DNA of 64,000 nt from Streptomyces sp. NBC_01264 (GCF_026340675.1 NZ_JAPEOX010000001.1:4836001-4900000), one strand, 5' to 3'. Positions 9,101 to 17,490 are shown, counted from the first letter of the stretch. The notes: generated from the letters alone by a model not told the origin. Numbers and translations are program-made.

Positions 9101-9564
9101 GGCACGCCACGCGCGAAGCGGCGTACGGCGCCGATCCGGCCGTGCTGCTCAAGGCGCTCGCGCCGCGCGACAGCGAGCAGCACCCCTCCCGGGTGCTGCT
9201 GATCGAGGAGCACGACGAGATCGCGACCGCGCTGACCGCCGCCCTGGAGCGGCGCGGCATGCAGGTCGCGCGGGCCGACGCCGATACGGACGCCGTGGAA
9301 CTGGCGACCCGGATGCGGCCGAACCTGGTGGTGATGGACCTGATGCAGGTGCGCCGCCGCCGGGCCGGGATCGTGGACTGGCTGCGCGCCAACGGGCAGT
9401 TGAACCACACTCCGCTGGTCGTCTACACGGCCACCGGGATCGAGCCGTCCGAACTGCCGCGGCTGGCCTCGGGCGAGAGCGTGCTGTTCCTCGCCGAGCG
9501 GTCCACCACGGCGGACGTCCAGGGCCGCATCGTGGACCTGCTGGCCAAGATCGGCACCAACTAG
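6112..9564 (+). CDS. PAS-PAS / degenerate histidine kinase / double receiver-like protein with a Pro-rich linker
   Basis: A 1150-residue protein built like a hybrid sensor kinase but with its key residues lost. Two PAS domains (about residues 10-120 and 145-265) precede a HisKA-like helical pair (275-345), where the expected phospho-His motif reads GDSLRGPLEEL with no histidine. The HATPase-like region (360-480) lacks a normal N box. A 400-residue Pro/Gly/Ala linker carries seven Arg-rich GRRR motifs. The C-terminus has two receiver-like folds; the first keeps Asp, Thr and Lys (LFVDPLTG, LVTAGL, LLKALAP) and the second keeps VVMDLM but no Lys. I start at GTG 6112 because AGGGAGGAAG lies just upstream; a TTG at 6088 is less likely. 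No membrane segment, so cytosolic signalling or scaffold is the likely role. Confidence 0.8.
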   Translation: MSSRPSRGAARLAAILDALPDALLLVNANGTVVNANSIALEVMESPGTGLVGRGVLDLLPEFDSKLIPGSMRRPGEDEGGRARPKRMVARRTDGSEFPVEVTAAHLDGRDAYREPQPSYTGDELLMLVVRDLSQTVDTEAELARSQRQTEMILRAAAEGVVGTDTDGRVVLVNPAAAQILGYRATDLGNRELHGLVQHSRADGSPFPFEESPLADTLRSGRKHRVRGQVLWNKAGQPVAVDLTTSPVRDGEQLVGAVMTFTDRRSYDALAARHAQLLSVLGDSLRGPLEELRGELATLAADDAGQLWPEANQLLHHLAAGYSRMTTLVDNVLSFQRLDAGGEKLDKKKVLIDGVVAAGVDGAVELIGPGRAQFAVHAPTIEAEVDAERIATALAHLVADVAGVDATGKTRQGSGYMDSTIVVAAAQRGEVVRIEVRGPYEGGNPVHEPIVRGIVEAHGGVLQTVEVPGAPGGAYVLELPLGSGAGTVTLPEPKEAPPAEPGTEGGPGQVSGGRRSRRGVDAFLADDDAEGSGSGTGLAKAGQDTDGAAGADGGSALALPSGRRRGGEAAAVARTGDGAPAELAQSPVNPAGLGGSGTGRRRGQNGDGSGDGPAGGNELPGGPGRPVPPQVTAVPALPPMPVAPVPVPPFPGLPVPLTEHPAGRRRALGAAGPAQPGGPVPATGLGPTPAPLPAPMPAPPSTPAPVRPIAPEGGFALPAGPTPAPQPQQAPAMAGSAAEAGSDTAGGRRGRRVLGAPPVTDSEGAEASAGGPDAGAQGPVGPETHPTGRRRALPATPAWPVPAARTAPEDSDGSGQIAVPGARQPQDTPAEAAGAPISVRALGSLGQGGGAGDTNGSGRRRRLAEPAPEGRAFAIGAPEEGSAEGPEPLDGPGGAVEVVNRTVPRPVDDELPPEPLDNPRRLLVWPAPDAQTQAALSDRGYRPVIVHSREEVDAQIAAFPAALFVDPLTGPITRTALQSLRQAAVAAEVPVLVTAGLGHATREAAYGADPAVLLKALAPRDSEQHPSRVLLIEEHDEIATALTAALERRGMQVARADADTDAVELATRMRPNLVVMDLMQVRRRRAGIVDWLRANGQLNHTPLVVYTATGIEPSELPRLASGESVLFLAERSTTADVQGRIVDLLAKIGTN

Positions 9565-9577
9565 TCATTCTGGCCGC

Positions 9578-10156
9578 ATGGCCATCATCGACACGAGCGA
9601 GCAGACCGTCCCCGCCGACAACGGGGAGGTCAGCCTGCTCATCGCGCGACAGGTTGACCCGGGCCACGAAGAGAACTTCGAGGCCTGGGCCCACGGGATC
9701 CTGGAGACGGCCGCGGCTTTTCCCGACCACCTGGGGTACGGCCTGTTCCGCCCGGCCGTAGACGGCGGGCCCTGGTTCCTGGTGCACCGGTTCCGCAACC
9801 AGGCGGCCTTCCAGCGGTGGCAGGACTCCGCCGAGCGCGCCGCCTGGTTCTCCAACTGCCTCGGGCACCACCACACCGAGATAGCCCGGCGCGAACTGCA
9901 CGGCATGGAGACCTGGTTCGCGAAGCCGGGTACGGCCCGGCCCGCGCCGCCGCGGTGGAAGATGGCGATCAGCTCCGGGCTGGCCATCTTCCCGATCTCG
10001 CTCGTGGGCAACGCGCTGCTCGGGCCGTACCTGGTGAACCTGCACTTCGTGCTGCGGACGGCCGCGTTCGCCGTCGTCTTCAGCACCCTGATGACCTACG
10101 TGGCCATGCCCGCGATCAGCAAGCTGCTGCGGCCATGGCTCACGCGCGGCCAGTAG
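9578..10156 (+). CDS. ABM-domain protein with C-terminal membrane segments
   Basis: A 192-residue protein. Residues about 15-110 form an antibiotic-biosynthesis-monooxygenase fold (VSLLIARQVDPGHEENFEAW, PDHLGYGLFRP, FLVHRFRNQAAFQRW). Residues 130-185 contain two hydrophobic helices (SSGLAIFPISLVGNALLG and AAFAVVFSTLMTYVAMPA), so the domain should be anchored on the cytoplasmic face of the membrane. This ABM plus two-helix layout recurs in actinomycetes, but the substrate is unknown. It starts 13 bases after the preceding stop and may share its transcript. Confidence 0.8.
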   Translation: MAIIDTSEQTVPADNGEVSLLIARQVDPGHEENFEAWAHGILETAAAFPDHLGYGLFRPAVDGGPWFLVHRFRNQAAFQRWQDSAERAAWFSNCLGHHHTEIARRELHGMETWFAKPGTARPAPPRWKMAISSGLAIFPISLVGNALLGPYLVNLHFVLRTAAFAVVFSTLMTYVAMPAISKLLRPWLTRGQ

Positions 10157-10174
10157 CCCCCCGGGGCCGGTGAC

Positions 10175-11824
10175 TCAGTCGAGCTTGGTGACGTCGAGGA
10201 GGCCGTCCGCGTACTGCTTGCGGATCACCTTCTTGTCGAACTTGCCGACGCTCGTCTTCGGCACGGCCTCGACGATCGCCCAGCGCTCCGGCAGCTGCCA
10301 CTTGGCGATCGACTGGCCGAGGAAGGCGCGCAGTCCCGCGTAGTCCACGGTGGCGCCCTCCTTGAGGACCACGGTGGCCAGCGGGCGCTCGTCCCACTTG
10401 TCGTCGGGTACGGCGACCACCGCCGCCTCGGCGACCTCGGGGTGGGCCATCAGCGCGTTCTCCAGCTCCACGCTGGAGATCCACTCCCCGCCGGACTTGA
10501 TGACGTCCTTGGCCCGGTCGGTGAGGGTCAGGAAGCCGTCGGGGCTGATCACGCCGACATCGCCGGTCTTGAGCCAGCCGTCCTCGCTGAACTTGTCCTC
10601 CGGGCGGAAGGGCTCCCCGGACGCGCCGCCGTAGTAGGCACCCGCGATCCAGCTGCCGCGGACCTCGAGCTCGCCCGCCGACTCGCCGTCCCAGGGCAGC
10701 AGGCCGCCCCCGGGGCCGACCAGGCGGGCCTCGACGCCCGCCGGGAAACGGCCCTGGGTGATGCGGTACGGCCACTCCTCCTCGGGAGTCAGACCGGCCG
10801 GCGGGTGGGCCATGGTGCCCAGCGGGGAGGTCTCGGTCATCCCCCAGGCGTGGTTGAGGCGTACGCCGAGCTTGTCGTAGGCCTCCATCAGGGCCGGCGG
10901 ACAGGCGGCGCCGCCGATGGTGACCTGCTTCATCGAGCTCAGATCCCGCGGGTTGGCGGTGACCTCGGCGAGCAGGCCCTGCCAGAGGGTGGGGACGGCC
11001 GCGGCGTGCGTGGGCTTCTCCCGCTCGATCATGTCGGCGAGCGGGGCGGGCTGCAGGAAGCGGTCCGGCATCAGCATGTTGATGCCGGTCATGAACGTGG
11101 CGTGCGGCAGGCCCCAGGCGTTGACGTGGAACTGCGGGACGACGACGAGTGAGGTGTCCTTGTCGGTCAGGCCCATCGACTCGGCCATGTTGACCTGCAT
11201 CGAGTGCAGGTAGATCGACCGGTGGGAGTAGACGACGCCCTTGGGGTCCCCGGTGGTGCCGGAGGTGTAGCACATGGCCGCGGCCTGGCGCTCGTCCAGC
11301 TCGGGCCAGTCGTAGGTGTCCGGGCGGCCCGCCAGGAGCTCCTCGTACTCGTGCACGCGCACGCCGAGGCCCTCCAGCGCGGAGCGGTCGCCGATGCCCG
11401 CGACCACGACGTGCTCGATGGTCGGCAGGTGCGGCAGGAGCGGGACGAGCAGCGGCAGCAGGGTGCCGTTGACCAGGACGACCTTGTCGGCCGCGTGGTT
11501 GACGATGAAGACCAGCTGCTCGGGAGGGAGCCGCAGGTTCAGCGTGTGCAGGACGGCGCCCATGGAGGGGATCGCGAAGTACGCCTCGACGTGCTCGGCG
11601 TTGTTCCACATCAGGGTCGCGACGCGGTCGTCCTGCCGAACGCCCAACTCGTCGCGCAGGGCGTTGGCCAGGCGCGTGGCACGGGTCCCGATCTCGGCGA
11701 AGCTGCGGCGGTGCGGCTCGGCCTCCCCGGTCCAGGTCGTGACCTGGGACTTCCCGTGGATCGTCATCCCGTGCTGCAGTATGCGGGTGACGAGGAGTGG
11801 TACGTCCTGCATGGTGCTCAGCAA
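10175..11824 (-). CDS. Acyl-CoA ligase (FadD-like, AMP-binding)
   Basis: A 549-residue adenylate-forming enzyme. The P-loop-like A3 motif [17 protein letters not shown] sits near residue 190. A5 ([12 protein letters not shown]), A8 ([17 protein letters not shown]) and the catalytic A10 lysine ([11 protein letters not shown]) are intact, so it should activate a carboxylic acid to its CoA thioester. Sequence features fit medium- or long-chain fatty acid ligases; a link to the acyl-CoA operon at 12701-17454 is suggested only by proximity. The gene converges on 9578-10156. ATG 11824 is used; ATG 11812 (MQDVPLL) is an alternative. Confidence 0.88.
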   Translation of the reverse strand: MLSTMQDVPLLVTRILQHGMTIHGKSQVTTWTGEAEPHRRSFAEIGTRATRLANALRDELGVRQDDRVATLMWNNAEHVEAYFAIPSMGAVLHTLNLRLPPEQLVFIVNHAADKVVLVNGTLLPLLVPLLPHLPTIEHVVVAGIGDRSALEGLGVRVHEYEELLAGRPDTYDWPELDERQAAAMCYTSGTTGDPKGVVYSHRSIYLHSMQVNMAESMGLTDKDTSLVVVPQFHVNAWGLPHATFMTGINMLMPDRFLQPAPLADMIEREKPTHAAAVPTLWQGLLAEVTANPRDLSSMKQVTIGGAACPPALMEAYDKLGVRLNHAWGMTETSPLGTMAHPPAGLTPEEEWPYRITQGRFPAGVEARLVGPGGGLLPWDGESAGELEVRGSWIAGAYYGGASGEPFRPEDKFSEDGWLKTGDVGVISPDGFLTLTDRAKDVIKSGGEWISSVELENALMAHPEVAEAAVVAVPDDKWDERPLATVVLKEGATVDYAGLRAFLGQSIAKWQLPERWAIVEAVPKTSVGKFDKKVIRKQYADGLLDVTKLD

Positions 11825-11931
11825 AGCGTCCTCCCGGTGAGCGCTGCGGCGCTGCGGCGGCTACGGATGCTGCGATTCTGCGCACGTACCGGTCGGCATG
11901 TCACTACCCAAGAGTAGAAAACGCGGGCGTT

Positions 11932-11945
11932 GTTTCACGTGAAAC
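11932..11945. promoter_or_regulatory. parS (ParB-binding site)
   Basis: A perfect 14-bp palindrome GTTTCACGTGAAAC, the Streptomyces parS consensus, in the gap between the acyl-CoA ligase start and the sigma-factor stop codon. Confidence 0.93.
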
Positions 11946-11966
11946 ATCGCCCGGGAGGGGCCGGGC

Positions 11967-12500
11967 TCAGCGGACGGGGGTCAGTTCCGGGTCCTCGCGG
12001 AGCTTGACCAGCGCGCGGGAGACGGCGCTCTTGACGGTGCCCACGGAGACTCCGAGCAGCTCGGCGGTCTGGGCCTCGCTCAGGTCCTCGTAGTAGCGCA
12101 GCACGACCATCGCCCGCTGCCGGTCGGGCAGCCGGGTCACCGCGCGCCACATCGCGTCGCGCAGCGCCTGCGCCTCGGCGGGGTCGGCGGCCGGCGGCTC
12201 GTCGGCCTCCGGGAGCTCGTCGCAGACGAACTCGTCGACCTTGCGCTTGCGCCACTGACTGGTGCGGGTGTTGACCAGGGCCCGGCGGACGTATCCGTCC
12301 AGGGCGCGGTGGTCCTCGATGCGGTCCCACGCGACATAGGTCTTGGCCAGTGCCGTCTGGAGGAGGTCCTCGGCGTCGCAGGGGTTGGCGGTGAGCGAGC
12401 GCGCGGTGCGCATCAGGACCGTGCCGCGGGTCCGGACGTACGCCGAGAACGACGGGTACGGCGTCGGATTCGAGGCGAGCGTGCACACAGGCGTGGTCAT
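11967..12500 (-). CDS. SigE-family ECF RNA polymerase sigma factor
   Basis: A 177-residue ECF sigma factor. Region 2 spans about residues 18-85 (LMRTARSLTANPCDAEDLLQ) and region 4 about 110-165 (LPDRQRAMVVLRYYEDLSEAQ, then LLGVSVGTVKSAVSRAL, the helix-turn-helix). Spacing between them is short, as in the SigE-type actinobacterial subfamily that uses a minimal linker. No anti-sigma gene is adjacent, so the controlling partner is elsewhere or control is transcriptional. The start ATG 12500 (MTTPVCTLAS) fits the family. The target regulon is unknown. Confidence 0.9.
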   Translation of the reverse strand: MTTPVCTLASNPTPYPSFSAYVRTRGTVLMRTARSLTANPCDAEDLLQTALAKTYVAWDRIEDHRALDGYVRRALVNTRTSQWRKRKVDEFVCDELPEADEPPAADPAEAQALRDAMWRAVTRLPDRQRAMVVLRYYEDLSEAQTAELLGVSVGTVKSAVSRALVKLREDPELTPVR

Positions 12501-12583
12501 GCCCCCACGCTAGGAGCGGCGCGGCCCCACCGGATCGGCCGCAAGTGCCGAAGCGGGATCCCCCTCAGGTTGTAGGGGTGGGG

Positions 12584-12617
12584 CCCGCCCCACCTCCTGA
12601 AGGTGGAGGAGGCGGGG
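12584..12617 (-). terminator. Probable terminator of the acyl-CoA operon
   Basis: Left arm CCCGCCCCACCT pairs with AGGTGG and GGCGGG on the right with a 4-base bulge. It lies about 85 bases beyond the thiolase stop codon; no clear T run, as is common in Streptomyces. Confidence 0.5.
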
Positions 12618-12700
12618 CTTCCGCGGGATGTCCGCGCTGCTTCCGCGGGGGTGCCGCGCGGCTTCCACGCGGCCGCCGCCCGGCTTCCCCACCGGGCGGA

Positions 12701-13867
12701 TCAGCCGTCCGCGCCCAGGATCAGGCCGGAGGTCGGGACCCCGGTACCGGCTGTGACCAGGGCGTGCGCGGCTCCGGAGACCTGATTGACGGAGGTGCCG
12801 CGCAGCTGGCGGACCGCCTCGGCGATGCCGTTCATGCCGTGCAGGTACGCCTCCCCGAGCTGGCCCCCGTGGGTGTTGAGCGGCAGCGCGTCCGCGGCCA
12901 CGAAATCGGCCGCCTCTCCCGGTGCGCAGAAGCCGAACTCCTCCAGCTGCATCAGCACGAAGGGCGTGAAGTGGTCGTAGAGGATGCCGACGTCGATGTC
13001 CGAGGGCCGCAGTCCACTGGTCCGCCACAGCTGGCGGGCGACCACGTCCATCTCCGGGAGCCCGGTGAGGCCGTCCCGGTAGAAGGAGGACATGGCCTCC
13101 TGACGGCGGCCCGCGCCCTGGGCCGCCGCCGTGATCACGGCGGGCTTCTGCCGCAGGTCGCGGGCCCGTTCGGCGGTGGTGACGACGAGGGCCTGGCCGC
13201 CGTCCGTCTCCTGGCAGCAGTCCAGCAGCCGCAGAGGTTCGACGATCCAGCGCGAGGCCGCGTGATCGGCGAGGGTGATGGGTTTTCCGTAGAAGTAGGC
13301 GGCCGGATTGTTCGCGGCGTGCCGGCGGTCGGTGACCGCGACGTGGCCGAAGGCCTCCGGGGTCAGGTTGTAGGCGTGCAGGTAGCGCTGGGCGGTCATG
13401 GCCACCCAGGAGGCCGGGGTGAGCAGCCCCCAGGGCAGCGACCAGCCGAGCGCCGCGCCCTCCGCCGAGGGTTCGCGCTGCTGGACGCCGGAGCCGAAGC
13501 GGCGGCCGGAGCGTTCGTTGAAGGCGCGGTAGCAGACCACGACCTCCGCGACCCCGGTGGCGACGGCGAGGGCGGCCTGCTGGACGGTGGCGCAGGCGGC
13601 GCCGCCGCCGTAGTGGATGCGGGAGAAGAAGGAGAGGTCCCCGATCCCGGCCGCCTGGGCGACGGTGATCTCGGGGCTCGTGTCCATGGTGAAGGTGACC
13701 ATGCCGTCCACGTCGGTGGGGGTGAGCCCGGCGTCGTCGAGGGCCGCGTGCACGGCTTCGACGGCCAGCTTGAGCTCACTGCGGCCGGAGTCCTTGGAGA
13801 ACTCGGTCGCGCCGATGCCGGCGATGGCGGCGCGGCCGCCGAGCTGGTCACGGGTGCGGACGCTCAT
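12701..13867 (-). CDS. ltp2: Lipid-transfer protein/thiolase (Ltp2-like)
   Basis: A 388-residue thiolase-superfamily protein. It begins with GRAAIAGIGATEFSKDSGRS, continues through the thiolase core (GGGAACATVQQAALAV at about 80-100), and ends with the NTHGGQLGEAYLHGMNGI loop and a C-terminal Gly-rich strand. The order and length match Ltp2 of the mycobacterial igr operon. There the Ltp2 partner of the ChsH2 DUF35 domain performs the retro-aldol cleavage that removes the last three carbons of the steroid side chain. Last gene of a five-gene operon; its ATG overlaps the MaoC stop (ATGA). The substrate is inferred from synteny. Confidence 0.82.
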   Translation of the reverse strand: MSVRTRDQLGGRAAIAGIGATEFSKDSGRSELKLAVEAVHAALDDAGLTPTDVDGMVTFTMDTSPEITVAQAAGIGDLSFFSRIHYGGGAACATVQQAALAVATGVAEVVVCYRAFNERSGRRFGSGVQQREPSAEGAALGWSLPWGLLTPASWVAMTAQRYLHAYNLTPEAFGHVAVTDRRHAANNPAAYFYGKPITLADHAASRWIVEPLRLLDCCQETDGGQALVVTTAERARDLRQKPAVITAAAQGAGRRQEAMSSFYRDGLTGLPEMDVVARQLWRTSGLRPSDIDVGILYDHFTPFVLMQLEEFGFCAPGEAADFVAADALPLNTHGGQLGEAYLHGMNGIAEAVRQLRGTSVNQVSGAAHALVTAGTGVPTSGLILGADG

Positions 13868-14262
13868 GCGGTGCCCTCCGGGGTGCCGAGGGTGACGGTG
13901 ACCGTGCCCGTGACGTGGTGGCCGATGCCGTTGGCGCCGACCACGCGGATCTCGGCGGTGTCCCCGTCGAGGGCGGTGACGGTGCCGGTCAGCGTCATGG
14001 TGTCGCCGGGGTGGTTCGGGGCGCCGAGGCGGATCGCGACCTTGCGCAGGACGGCGTGCGGGCCGAGGTGGTCGGTGATGTACCGGCCGACCAGACCGTT
14101 GGTCGTCAGGATGTTCATGAAGATGTCCGGGGAGCCCTTCTCCCGCGCGAGCTCCGCGTCGTGGTGCACGTCCTGGTAGTCGCGGGAGGCGATCGCGCCC
14201 GCGACGATCAGGGTGCGGCTGACCGGTATCTCCAGCGGCGGCAGTGCGTCGCCGATGTTCAT
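13864..14262 (-). CDS. MaoC-type hydratase, ChsH1-like
   Basis: A 132-residue hot-dog-fold protein. The MaoC dyad is visible as Asp28 and His33 in SRDYQDVHHD, which matches the catalytic pair of ChsH1. The downstream strands (ATMTLTGTVTAL-like, TGTVTVTL) complete a single hot dog. In the igr pathway ChsH1 pairs with the MaoC-like half of ChsH2 to hydrate the side-chain enoyl-CoA. Both flanking genes overlap it by four bases, so expression is coupled. Start ATG 14262. Confidence 0.85.
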   Translation of the reverse strand: MNIGDALPPLEIPVSRTLIVAGAIASRDYQDVHHDAELAREKGSPDIFMNILTTNGLVGRYITDHLGPHAVLRKVAIRLGAPNHPGDTMTLTGTVTALDGDTAEIRVVGANGIGHHVTGTVTVTLGTPEGTA

Positions 14263-15305
14263 GCCTCGTCCCCCTCTGGCGTGTCTTCGGACAGGACCGC
14301 GCCCAGCTCGGCCAGCAGTTCGCTGCCGCAGCCCAGGTACGCGTCGAGCTGGCGTCCCCACAGGAAGTGCCGGTGGACGGGATGGTCCAGGTCGGCGCCC
14401 ATTCCGCCGTGCAGGTGCTGGCCCGCGTGGACGACCCGTTTGCCGGCTTCCGAGGCCCACCAGGCCGCCGTCAGCGTGTGCTCCCCCGCCGGCAAGCCCT
14501 CGTCCACGCGCCAGGCCGCCTCGTACGTGGTGACCCGTATCGCCTCGGTGTCCATGTAGGCGTCGGCCGCGCGGAGCATGACCCCCTGGTTGGTGGAGAG
14601 CGGCCGGCCGAACTGCTCGCGGGTGGAGGTGTACTCCACGGCGCGGGCCAGCGAGCCCGCGCAGACCCCCGCCTGGAGGCCGGCGAAGGCGGTCCGGGCG
14701 ACGGCCAGTACGTCCGCGTAGGCGCCCTCGCCCCCGACCCGTTCCGCCTCGGCGCCGGTCAGTGTCAGGCTGCCCGCCGACCAGGGAGCCGTGGTCTCCA
14801 CCGGCTCCGTACGCACCCCGGGCGCGTCGGTCCGTACGAGCCACAGGGCTCCCGTCCGGTCCGGGACCAGGACGTGCGTGGCCTCGCGCAGCCAGGGCAC
14901 GGCGGGGGCGCCGCCGGTGAGCCGGCCGTCCGGCGAAGCGGTGATCCGGCCGCGGTCCGGGAAGGCTCCGGTGGCGACCGCGTCGCCGGAGCCCAGCGCG
15001 GGGAGCAGCCGGGCACGCTGCTCCTCGCTGCCGTGCCGGGCCAGGGCGAGGATCCCGTACACGCAGGTGGCGGCGTACGGGACCTGCGCGGTCGTGCGGC
15101 CCTGTTCCTCCAGCAGGAGCACCAGGCCGAGCAGGCCGACGTCCTCGACGGCGGCGGTCAGTCCGGCGGTGGTGAGTGCCTTCCACAGCTCGGCGTCGCT
15201 GCCGGTGCCCGCGGCGCCGAGGCGGTCGTGGGTGGCGAGGTCGCCGAAGATCTGGGCGGCGAGTCCGGCCGCGGCGGCCTGTTCCTCGGTGGGGTGGAAG
15301 TCCAT
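14259..15305 (-). CDS. Acyl-CoA dehydrogenase, ChsE1/FadE28-like subunit
   Basis: A 348-residue acyl-CoA dehydrogenase of the short ChsE1 type, starting MDFHPTEEQAAAAGL. The C-terminal domain is conserved (EYTSTREQFGRPLSTNQGV, HAGQHLHGGMGADLDHPVH). It lacks part of the middle beta-domain FAD contacts seen in standard homotetramers, as expected for a subunit that works as a heterotetramer with a ChsE2 partner. Expected reaction: alpha,beta-dehydrogenation of a three-carbon steroid side-chain CoA ester. Its TGATG start overlaps the preceding stop by one base. Confidence 0.83.
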   Translation of the reverse strand: MDFHPTEEQAAAAGLAAQIFGDLATHDRLGAAGTGSDAELWKALTTAGLTAAVEDVGLLGLVLLLEEQGRTTAQVPYAATCVYGILALARHGSEEQRARLLPALGSGDAVATGAFPDRGRITASPDGRLTGGAPAVPWLREATHVLVPDRTGALWLVRTDAPGVRTEPVETTAPWSAGSLTLTGAEAERVGGEGAYADVLAVARTAFAGLQAGVCAGSLARAVEYTSTREQFGRPLSTNQGVMLRAADAYMDTEAIRVTTYEAAWRVDEGLPAGEHTLTAAWWASEAGKRVVHAGQHLHGGMGADLDHPVHRHFLWGRQLDAYLGCGSELLAELGAVLSEDTPEGDEA

Positions 15306-16300
15306 CAGGCTTCGCTCCCCCGGAAGACGGGCAGTTCCAGTTCCTCGTCCACGCGCAGGAACTCCAGGCGCACGGGCAGCCCGATGCGGACCTTGTCGTA
15401 CGGGACGCCGGTGATGTTGCTGACCATGCGGACCCCTTCGGCGAGTTCGACGAGCGCCACCGCGTAGGGCGGGTCGAAGGCGGGGAAGGGCGGATGGTGC
15501 ATGACCACGTAACTGAACACCGTGCCGGCGCCGGACGCCTCGACCGTGTCCCAGTCCGGGCTCCCGCAGGTGTTGCAGCCGGGGAGCCAGGGGAAGCGGA
15601 GCGTCGCACAGGCGGTGCAGCGCTGGATCAGCAGCTTGTGCTCGCGGACGCCGTCCCAGAAACCCTGGTTGTCGCGGTTGATCACGGGGCGGGGGCGCTG
15701 GGCGGCCGGCTTCTTCCTGCTCGGCTCCGTGGCCTTCTTCGCCGCCGGGGTGTACTTGAGGATCCGGAAGCGGTGCGTCCCGGCGAGTTCGCCGTTCGCG
15801 CGGACGTCCATGCGCGTGGTCACGAAGTGGCCGGTGCCCAGCTTGGTCGTCTTGCGCGGCGACACCGACTCGATCACGGCGTCGAAGGTGATGGCGTCGC
15901 CGGGGCGCAGTGGCCTCAGGTACTCCTGCTCGCAGTCGGTGGCGACCACGGAGGTGCAGCCCGCGCCGTCGAGCAGCGTGAGGAGCTCGTCGTAGGCCGA
16001 GGAGCGGTCGGAGTGTCCGGAGAGCCCGCCCATCGTCCATGCCTGGAGCATCGTGGGCGGGGCGATGGCGTCCGGTCCGGTGTAGGCGGGGTTGGCATCG
16101 CCCATCGCCTCGCACCAGTGGCGGATCATCGGCTCGTTGACCGGGTCCTTGCCCTGGCCCGCGGTGGCGGCGGGCAGGCCTTCGAAGGACGCGAGGAGGG
16201 TGTGGAAGCGTGCTGCTTCCGCCTCCGCCTCTGCTGCTCCTGCTGCTGTTCCTGCTGCTGCTCCTGCTGCCGCGGCTTCGGTGGCGGGCCTGGCGGTCAT
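15305..16300 (-). CDS. MaoC-like/DUF35 fusion, ChsH2-like
   Basis: A 331-residue two-domain protein. After a low-complexity Ala/Glu leader comes a MaoC-like hot dog (residues 30-175) whose active-site region reads GDANPAYTGPD and lacks the catalytic His, as in ChsH2. From about 190 a DUF35 domain carries the Cys4 zinc ribbon (CTACATLRFPWLPGCNTCGS) and an OB fold. In the igr system this protein completes the ChsH1 hydratase and its DUF35 half docks on Ltp2. The presence of both domains in one gene beside Ltp2 is strong support for the pathway call. ATG 16300 overlaps the upstream stop. Confidence 0.87.
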   Translation of the reverse strand: MTARPATEAAAAGAAAGTAAGAAEAEAEAARFHTLLASFEGLPAATAGQGKDPVNEPMIRHWCEAMGDANPAYTGPDAIAPPTMLQAWTMGGLSGHSDRSSAYDELLTLLDGAGCTSVVATDCEQEYLRPLRPGDAITFDAVIESVSPRKTTKLGTGHFVTTRMDVRANGELAGTHRFRILKYTPAAKKATEPSRKKPAAQRPRPVINRDNQGFWDGVREHKLLIQRCTACATLRFPWLPGCNTCGSPDWDTVEASGAGTVFSYVVMHHPPFPAFDPPYAVALVELAEGVRMVSNITGVPYDKVRIGLPVRLEFLRVDEELELPVFRGSEA

Positions 16301-17454
16301 CGCTTCCTTCCCTTCATACCGAGCCGCATCATGGCGACGATCTCCCGTTGGACCTCGCTGACTCCGCCCCCGAAGGTGTTGATCTGGGCGGCCCTGTTCA
16401 TCCGCTCCAGCTCGCCGCCCGCGAAGACCCCGGGGCCGGATCCCCGGATGAGCGCCTCCTCCCCCACCACCTCCTGGCAGATCCGGTACACCTCGACGGT
16501 GGACTCGGTGCCCAGGAACTTCACGCCGCTCGCATCGCCCGGCGCCAGGGTGCCGGCGCCGACGTCCTGGACGAGGCGCCAGTTGAGGAGGCGTACGGCG
16601 GCGAGGCGCGCGTGGGCCTCCGCGAGCCGCGACCGCACCCAAGGGCGGTCGGCGGGACGCTCGCCGGTGACCGGGTCGGGGGTGCGGGCGTGGTCGAGTG
16701 CGCCGCGGTAGAAGTCCTCGGCCTGCATGCCGATGGCGGCGAGGGCGACGCGTTCGTGGTTGAGCTGGTTGGTGATCAGACCCCAGCCGCCGTGCTCGGG
16801 ACCGACGAGGTTGCCGGCGGGCACGCGGATGGAGTCGTAGTACGTGGCGGTCGTGGTCAGGCCGCCGACGGTGTCGATCGGTGTCCAGGCGAAGCCGGGG
16901 TCGTCGGTGGGCACCAGGATGATGGAGATGCCCTTGTGTTTGGGGGCTTCCGGATCGGTGCGGCAGGCGAGCCAGATCCAGTCGGCGTTCTGGGCGTTGG
17001 AAGTGAAGATCTTCTGGCCGTCGATCAGCCAGCCCTCGTCTTCGCGGACGGCCCTCGTGCGCAGGGAGGCGAGGTCGGTGCCCGCCTCGGGCTCGGAGTA
17101 GCCGATGGCGAAGACGAGTTCGCCCTTGAGGATCTGCGGCAGGAAGAAGTCCTTCTGCTCCTGCGTCCCGTACTTCATCAGGGTCGGGCCCACGGTGTTG
17201 AGGGTGACCATGGAGACGGGGGCGCCGGCCCGGTAGGCCTCGTCGAAGAACACGAACTGCTCGTCCGGGCCGCGGCCCTGGCCTCCGTACTCGACGGGCC
17301 AGCCGAGGCCGAGCAGTCCGTCGGCGCCTATCCGGCGCAGTAGTGCGCGCTGCTCGGCGGGGTCCTCGGGCACCCCGTCCGGCAGCAGGTTTCCGAAGTA
17401 CTCCCGCAGCTCTGAGCGGAGCCGCAACTGGCCTTCGGTCGGGGCGAGGTGCAC
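16297..17454 (-). CDS. Acyl-CoA dehydrogenase, ChsE2/FadE29-like subunit
   Basis: A 385-residue acyl-CoA dehydrogenase and first gene of the operon. It begins MHLAPTEGQLRLRSELREYF and contains the signature strand GYSEPEAGTDLASLRTRA, IDGQKIFTSNAQNADW, and a C-terminal IYRICQEVVGEEALI helix. Length and N-terminus match FadE29/ChsE2, the FAD-binding partner of the shorter ChsE1 encoded two genes downstream. A palindromic operator-like site lies 37-51 bases upstream. Operon order in transcription is ChsE2, ChsH2, ChsE1, ChsH1, Ltp2. Confidence 0.85.
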   Translation of the reverse strand: MHLAPTEGQLRLRSELREYFGNLLPDGVPEDPAEQRALLRRIGADGLLGLGWPVEYGGQGRGPDEQFVFFDEAYRAGAPVSMVTLNTVGPTLMKYGTQEQKDFFLPQILKGELVFAIGYSEPEAGTDLASLRTRAVREDEGWLIDGQKIFTSNAQNADWIWLACRTDPEAPKHKGISIILVPTDDPGFAWTPIDTVGGLTTTATYYDSIRVPAGNLVGPEHGGWGLITNQLNHERVALAAIGMQAEDFYRGALDHARTPDPVTGERPADRPWVRSRLAEAHARLAAVRLLNWRLVQDVGAGTLAPGDASGVKFLGTESTVEVYRICQEVVGEEALIRGSGPGVFAGGELERMNRAAQINTFGGGVSEVQREIVAMMRLGMKGRKR

Positions 17455-17490
17455 GGCGCTGGCCTCCCGGCATCACATCATCAAGTGGAC

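Noticed and set aside
6094..9408. A very long open frame on the minus strand opposite the PAS/receiver gene
   Set aside because: It is a GC-rich shadow: no domain motifs, biased His/Gly/Arg content, and the plus strand encodes clear PAS and receiver domains.
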